The notes under the pieces are model-generated. The model was not told the origin of the DNA and searched no databases. It saw only the letters and a list, made by a program, of their open reading frames with translations. Shown in pieces: positions 28,570 through 32,038 of a stretch of DNA of 32,038 bases. Source of the stretch: Candidatus Udaeobacter sp. (GTDB lineage Bacteria; Verrucomicrobiota; Verrucomicrobiia; Chthoniobacterales; UBA10450); assembly GCA_013372845.1 (NCBI GenBank), contig JAALOD010000024.1:1-32038 (forward strand), in the 5' to 3' direction. The first letter of the stretch is position 1. The number at the start of each line of letters is the position of its first letter. Both the position numbers and the translations under genes were made by a program.

Positions 28570-28646
28570 GGAGTGCGATGCGTCCTCGCATCGCTTTCTT
28601 ACGACGCTATGGACGCAAAAGCGACGCGAGGACGCGTGCGCACTCC
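28570..28646. repeat. Palindromic repeat downstream of hflC
   Basis: Outer arms GGAGTGCG / CGCACTCC. Inner hairpin CGATGCG-tcct-CGCATCG, and a second GC-rich inverted segment CGCG-agga-CGCG. It has the same nested layout as the TGTAG elements but different ends. It follows the hflC stop by 23 bp and could stop or protect the transcript, although no T-run is present. Confidence 0.65.
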
Positions 28647-28726
28647 CAAAGCTTGCGCGAAACAAGATAACGCCGCCCGGCCATCAGAGTTGCTTGGAGA
28701 GTAATGTAATCTCATGTTTTTAAGCC

Positions 28727-29254
28727 ATGAAAATCTGCACGATTGGTCATTCGACGCGAACGATTGACGAATTCATTTCGTTGCTTCAGGCGAATCAAAT
28801 CAGGTTGCTCGTCGATGTTCGAAGCTTGCCCGGGTCGAAGCGCTATCCACAATTTAACAAGGAGGCACTGGCGGACTCGTTAGGCAAAACAGGAATTCGT
28901 ACGAGCATTTTCCTGAGCTTGGCGGGCGACGAAGGCAAAGCCGGAATCAAAAATGCCGCTTGGCGAAATGCGTCATTTCGCGGTTACGCCGATTACATGG
29001 AGACAGAGGAGTTCCGCAAAGGTGTTGAGCGCCTTCTCGATCTTGCTGCCGGCGCCGGACCCACTGCGATCTTGTGCGCAGAAGCCGTGTGGTGGCGTTG
29101 TCATCGGTCGCTGATTTCTGATTACCTTAAGGCGCGTGGCATCGAGGTTCTGCACATCATGGACGCAAAAAAAACCGAGTCGCATCCATATACATCTGCC
29201 GCGCGGATCGTGGATGGGAAGCTAAGTTACGGAGCAGACAGCACACTGCTGTAG
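28727..29254 (+). CDS. DUF488 family protein
   Basis: 175 aa. The DUF488 signatures are present: CTIGHSTRTIDEFI at the N-terminus, LLVDVRSLPGSKRYPQFNKE, and CAEAVWWRCHRSLISDYL, whose Cys, Arg and His are conserved in the family. The function of DUF488 proteins is not established. The TAG stop at 29252-29254 is supplied by the TGTAG end of the adjoining repeat element, so the last residue or two may have been set by insertion of that element. Confidence 0.92.
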   Translation: MKICTIGHSTRTIDEFISLLQANQIRLLVDVRSLPGSKRYPQFNKEALADSLGKTGIRTSIFLSLAGDEGKAGIKNAAWRNASFRGYADYMETEEFRKGVERLLDLAAGAGPTAILCAEAVWWRCHRSLISDYLKARGIEVLHIMDAKKTESHPYTSAARIVDGKLSYGADSTLL

Positions 29255-29362
29255 CGGCGGTCTGTGACCGTCGAGTCTGGGAGCGGTGGTTTCGTAACTA
29301 CCGGGGCCGATTTGGAAATCACCCTTCCGCGTTTTTTCGGCGCTCGCAGATCACCGCTACAG
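29249..29362. repeat. TGTAG...CTACA element between two convergent genes
   Basis: The arms CTGTAGCGGCGGTCTGTGA and its near-complement TCTGCGAG...TCACCGCTACAG form a long imperfect inverted repeat. CGGTC-tgt-GACCG is an inner hairpin. It starts inside the last codons of the DUF488 gene and ends at the base before the stop codon of the next gene, filling the whole convergent gap, so it probably also serves as a bidirectional transcript end. Confidence 0.75.
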
Positions 29363-29866
29363 TTATTTCCAATCGCGATGCGCAATATGTGCTGGCACAG
29401 GCGGCGACAATTTCTCGCGTTCCATCATTCGCTCCGCTAGCCATTGTACCCATTCGAAATATGTCTCTCGTTGAGCATCTCTGCGCAGTTCTGAGATGTA
29501 GCGGGATAGCTTTCGCCATGTGACAACAATTGGGCCACTGAAAAAGTCATCGATAAGATCAATAGTAACTTCTTTTCGGTATAGAAGAATGCCGAGAGCT
29601 TCCCAGCTCGTTAAAAGGGCATAAACATGATCCTCGCCATCTGGACCGAGCAGCGCCGGAATCTGCTCGCGTGCAACGTTATCTGGCAAAGAGCTAACGC
29701 GGCGCAACGAATGCGCGAAAGATGGAGTTTGAAATGATCGAACGAGGGCGGACATCGAATCGTGGTGTCGCTGTCCGCGATAATCCCTAATTTGCACCGC
29801 TGCGAAGATGACGCCGGCCGTCACAGCAAAAGCATTGACTAAATTTGCCAGAGTCGAGAGGTCCAT
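29363..29866 (-). CDS. DUF4760-like membrane-anchored protein
   Basis: 167 aa. One N-terminal hydrophobic segment (LANLVNAFAVTAGVIFAAVQIRDYRGQRH), then a helical domain with YALLTSWEALGILLYRKEVTIDLIDDFFSGPIVVTWRKLSRYI, which resembles DUF4760 proteins (recognition from memory, moderate). Function unknown. The ATG follows the serpin stop by one base (TGAAATG), so it is the second gene of a serpin operon. Confidence 0.72.
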   Translation of the reverse strand: MDLSTLANLVNAFAVTAGVIFAAVQIRDYRGQRHHDSMSALVRSFQTPSFAHSLRRVSSLPDNVAREQIPALLGPDGEDHVYALLTSWEALGILLYRKEVTIDLIDDFFSGPIVVTWRKLSRYISELRRDAQRETYFEWVQWLAERMMEREKLSPPVPAHIAHRDWK

Positions 29867-29867
29867 T

Positions 29868-31139
29868 TCAGCGCGGATCTGTCACCCGACCGAGAAAAAG
29901 ACAAACGCCGCTGCGGACGTGCTGAATGGCATAAGTGAATGGGCGATCGACTTTCACTTCGATCGGTGGCGGTTTTGGACCTCGAATCGCCGTTGCCCTC
30001 ATCATCACTACTGCGGTGGCTGCGGCTGCTTCGGTTCCTTTTTCGTCAACGGCAATGAAGGTCTTGTGAAAGACATTGGAGATGTAGAGGTAATCATTCG
30101 GCTTCCGCGGCGCGATCTTATCGAAATTCGCGCTGCCTTGCGGAATATCGAATGCGCTCTTCATTCCAAGCGCCTGAAGTTTTTCTGCGAGCGCGATCGT
30201 CGGCGGTTCGAGTTTGAACTTTGGCAAATGCAGATCGACTTCCGTCGCTTCGAGCTTTGCGCATTCTGCCAAAACGTGCTCGGCGAGCTTCGATTCCAAC
30301 GCGCGCAGACCTTCTACGTCGTCGGGAAGAAGAACGAGAAATTGGAGATCGTCGCCGGCATAAGGAAGGCTGACGGCGGTAAAGCCTTCGCGCTTGGCGT
30401 AACCAAATCGTGCCGTCTTCCGCATCATCGGAAGATTGACCGGCGCGCCGCCGCGAACATGAAATGGTTCCGGCTGCGTTGTTTTCTCGGAAAATGGATC
30501 CGCCCACGGTGCTTTGAGATAAAGGGCGTTCGCCAGGACGAGCCGCGTCAATTTGTTCAGTGCGTCCGCAGGAATGAGATCACGAATCTTGTCGCGCGTC
30601 TGGTCTGCCACCCATTTATTGATATGCTGTGCAGCTGCTGCAGGATTGACGGTGAAGTCGATCGGCTCGAATGCGGCGCCATAATCTTGCTTTACTAGCA
30701 ACAAAAAATCCTGACGAAAATCGTAGTCTTTTTGAGCAAAGAGGCGATTGGCGATGTTTAGTGTGATCGGCTCGCTCGGACCCCCGAATTCCTTGGATTT
30801 CTTCGCCAGGTCGGCTGTCTTCGCGCTCATTTCTTCCAGCGAATGTTGAAGCGAAGCGAACGAGGCTGCGTTGCTCGAGTCACTCGGAAAATGCAGTACG
30901 CGCGCCATCTGCGCGCGCGTCTCGCCATCCGCTCCCGCAAACGTCATGGCGAGGGCGCTCTCGATTGAGTAGGGAGAAACACAAAGATTGTCGTTACCTG
31001 TGGCGAGCTGCCGGTGGAGATCGACGGCGAGGCCGTTCGTCGCCTTTGCCGCCAGATCGAAGTTCGTTGCGGCGTGCGCCATTGCAGCTACTAACGCGCC
31101 AAATACCTGCAACATCAAAAGCCGTTTCATGCCAGCCAT
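29868..31139 (-). CDS. Secreted serpin-family protease inhibitor
   Basis: 423 aa from 31139; a second ATG at 31130 (MKRLLMLQVF) is equally possible, and neither has a clear Shine-Dalgarno sequence. A signal peptide (LLMLQVFGALVAAMAHA) precedes a complete serpin fold: DNLCVSPYSIESALAMTFAGADGET, LVLANALYLKAPWADPF, and FHKTFIAVDEKGTEAAAATAVV. The hinge GTEAAAAT is the inhibitory type with small residues, so the reactive loop should insert after cleavage. Counting as in alpha-1-antitrypsin puts P1-P1' near MMRA-TAIR (Arg or Ala at P1), suggesting a trypsin- or elastase-like target; this is inference. The C-terminus RPFTYAIQHVRSGVCLFLGRVTDP is typical. Confidence 0.95.
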   Translation of the reverse strand: MAGMKRLLMLQVFGALVAAMAHAATNFDLAAKATNGLAVDLHRQLATGNDNLCVSPYSIESALAMTFAGADGETRAQMARVLHFPSDSSNAASFASLQHSLEEMSAKTADLAKKSKEFGGPSEPITLNIANRLFAQKDYDFRQDFLLLVKQDYGAAFEPIDFTVNPAAAAQHINKWVADQTRDKIRDLIPADALNKLTRLVLANALYLKAPWADPFSEKTTQPEPFHVRGGAPVNLPMMRKTARFGYAKREGFTAVSLPYAGDDLQFLVLLPDDVEGLRALESKLAEHVLAECAKLEATEVDLHLPKFKLEPPTIALAEKLQALGMKSAFDIPQGSANFDKIAPRKPNDYLYISNVFHKTFIAVDEKGTEAAAATAVVMMRATAIRGPKPPPIEVKVDRPFTYAIQHVRSGVCLFLGRVTDPR

Positions 31140-31265
31140 GAAATACTGAAATCGTGGAGCTTGCGACGCTAAATTGGCGCGTTTACTTCAGGATTGACAG
31201 CTTGTCTCAAGATTATGCGAGGTTCGATTCGTTGAAGAGAGCGCGTTCCGTGTGACAATTTCCTC

Positions 31266-32038
31266 ATGGACGAAACGAAAATCCCAACTCGTGCTGATAT
31301 TTCCAACTCTGATAAGTGGGACCTGACGCATGTTTTTGCCGATGTTGGCAAATGGCAGGAGGATTTTGCCTGGCTGCAGCGGACGTATCCAAAGCTTCAG
31401 GATTGGAAGGGTAGAGTAGGGGAGTCGGCGCAGACACTGGCAGAAGTGCTTGAGTTCGAAAAGTCGCTCGATTTGAAGATTGAGCGCGTCTATCACTACG
31501 CGTCGCTGCAACTGGCGGAGGACAGCACCAACAACCAATACCTTGCGCGGATTGGGCAGGTTCAGAACCTGCTCACAAAGATCGGCGAAACGGCGGCGTT
31601 TCTTGTCCCCGAAATTCTGGCGATCGGCGACGAAACGTTTGCCAAATTCGTTGCCGATCCGGCGCTCGCCGAGTGGCGAATCAAGTTGCACAAGATTCGG
31701 CGGATGAAACCGCATGTGCTCACGGTGCCCGAGGAACGTCTTCTCGCGCTGGGAAGTGTCGCGCTGAGCGGTTACGACGACACGTTTTCGCAATTGACCG
31801 ACGTTGATATGAAGTTCGGCGTATTGGTCGATGAGAAAGGGCGTGAAAGACCGCTTACCCAAAGCTCGTTCAGTTCGTTTTTGGTGAAGCGCGATCATGA
31901 GCTGCGCAAACACGCTTTCCATCAATTCTATGCAGAATTTCGCGATCATCAGTACACGCTGGCCGCGTCACTTGCATACGCCGTCAAGGCAGATGTCTTC
32001 CACGCGCGAGCAAGACATTACTCATCTGCTCTCGAGGC
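31266..32038 (+). CDS. pepF: Oligoendopeptidase F-type M3 metallopeptidase (5' part)
   Basis: 257 residues are visible before the window ends; the frame stays open. It starts MDETKIPTRADISNSDKWDLTHVFADVGKWQEDF and continues through KIERVYHYASLQLAEDSTNNQYLARIGQVQNL and FLVPEILAIGDETFAKF, the helical N-terminal half of PepF. The catalytic HExxH would lie downstream. PepF degrades short peptides in the cytoplasm. It is divergent from the serpin; a functional link is not implied by position alone. Confidence 0.93.
   Translation, partial: MDETKIPTRADISNSDKWDLTHVFADVGKWQEDFAWLQRTYPKLQDWKGRVGESAQTLAEVLEFEKSLDLKIERVYHYASLQLAEDSTNNQYLARIGQVQNLLTKIGETAAFLVPEILAIGDETFAKFVADPALAEWRIKLHKIRRMKPHVLTVPEERLLALGSVALSGYDDTFSQLTDVDMKFGVLVDEKGRERPLTQSSFSSFLVKRDHELRKHAFHQFYAEFRDHQYTLAASLAYAVKADVFHARARHYSSALE

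Noticed and set aside
29808-30698. 296-aa plus-strand ORF
   Set aside because: Antisense to the well-supported serpin; composition is typical of a shadow frame and shows no recognisable domain.
31188-31949. 253-aa minus-strand ORF
   Set aside because: Antisense to the pepF-type peptidase, whose frame has clear family blocks.

Overview
The window looks like chromosomal DNA of a soil-type Verrucomicrobiota bacterium, probably Chthoniobacterales/Spartobacteria-like. This is inferred from gene content and protein style, not from a marker gene: an ECF-type sigma factor next to a Ser/Thr kinase-TPR protein, an animal-type haem peroxidase, an exported serpin, a 509-residue R/G-rich protein of a type I associate with Verrucomicrobia, and many palindromic intergenic repeats. 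Most genes are housekeeping. I see no CRISPR array, tRNA, rRNA, prophage or transposase.

Layout. 1-156 is the end of tpiA. About 240-6070 (minus strand) holds three broken genes: a haem peroxidase, a kinase/TPR protein and an ECF sigma factor. From 6073 (plus) come miaA, itself frameshifted at its 5' end, and hflX. Opposite them is a tightly overlapping minus-strand lipid cassette: a CDP-alcohol phosphotransferase of YnbA type, a CdsA/YnbB-like cytidylyltransferase and a PlsC-like acyltransferase. Then follow nth (endonuclease III), a low-affinity iron permease-family protein, and a 645-aa membrane protein with a histidine-bearing membrane domain fused to TPRs. A broken arginase-family gene, an EamA/SMR-type half-transporter pair and a broken GNAT/FemAB-like acyltransferase follow. 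Next are a histidine kinase with a single-domain response regulator, an MscS channel, acpP, the 509-aa unknown, panD and rpmB.

The last third holds a Gfo/Idh/MocA oxidoreductase, a small membrane protein, a frameshifted alpha/beta hydrolase, an exported Bcp-type peroxiredoxin, an hflK-hflC pair, a DUF488 protein, a DUF4760-like membrane protein, a secreted serpin, and the 5' part of a pepF-type M3 peptidase that runs off the window.

Two patterns cut across the genes. (1) Five palindromic elements with TGTAG...CTACA ends, and several relatives, have different internal sequences but a shared nested architecture of outer arms enclosing one or two inner hairpins. One of them lies in frame inside miaA. 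(2) Frameshifts are concentrated in particular genes. When read against the expected family sequence, most are single-base losses in short homopolymers with otherwise well preserved protein sequence. That is as compatible with local sequencing or assembly error as with young pseudogenes. No complete undescribed system is proven here. The best leads are the repeat family with its miaA insertion, the membrane-TPR fusion, the YnbA-like cassette and the R/G-rich winged-helix-like protein.
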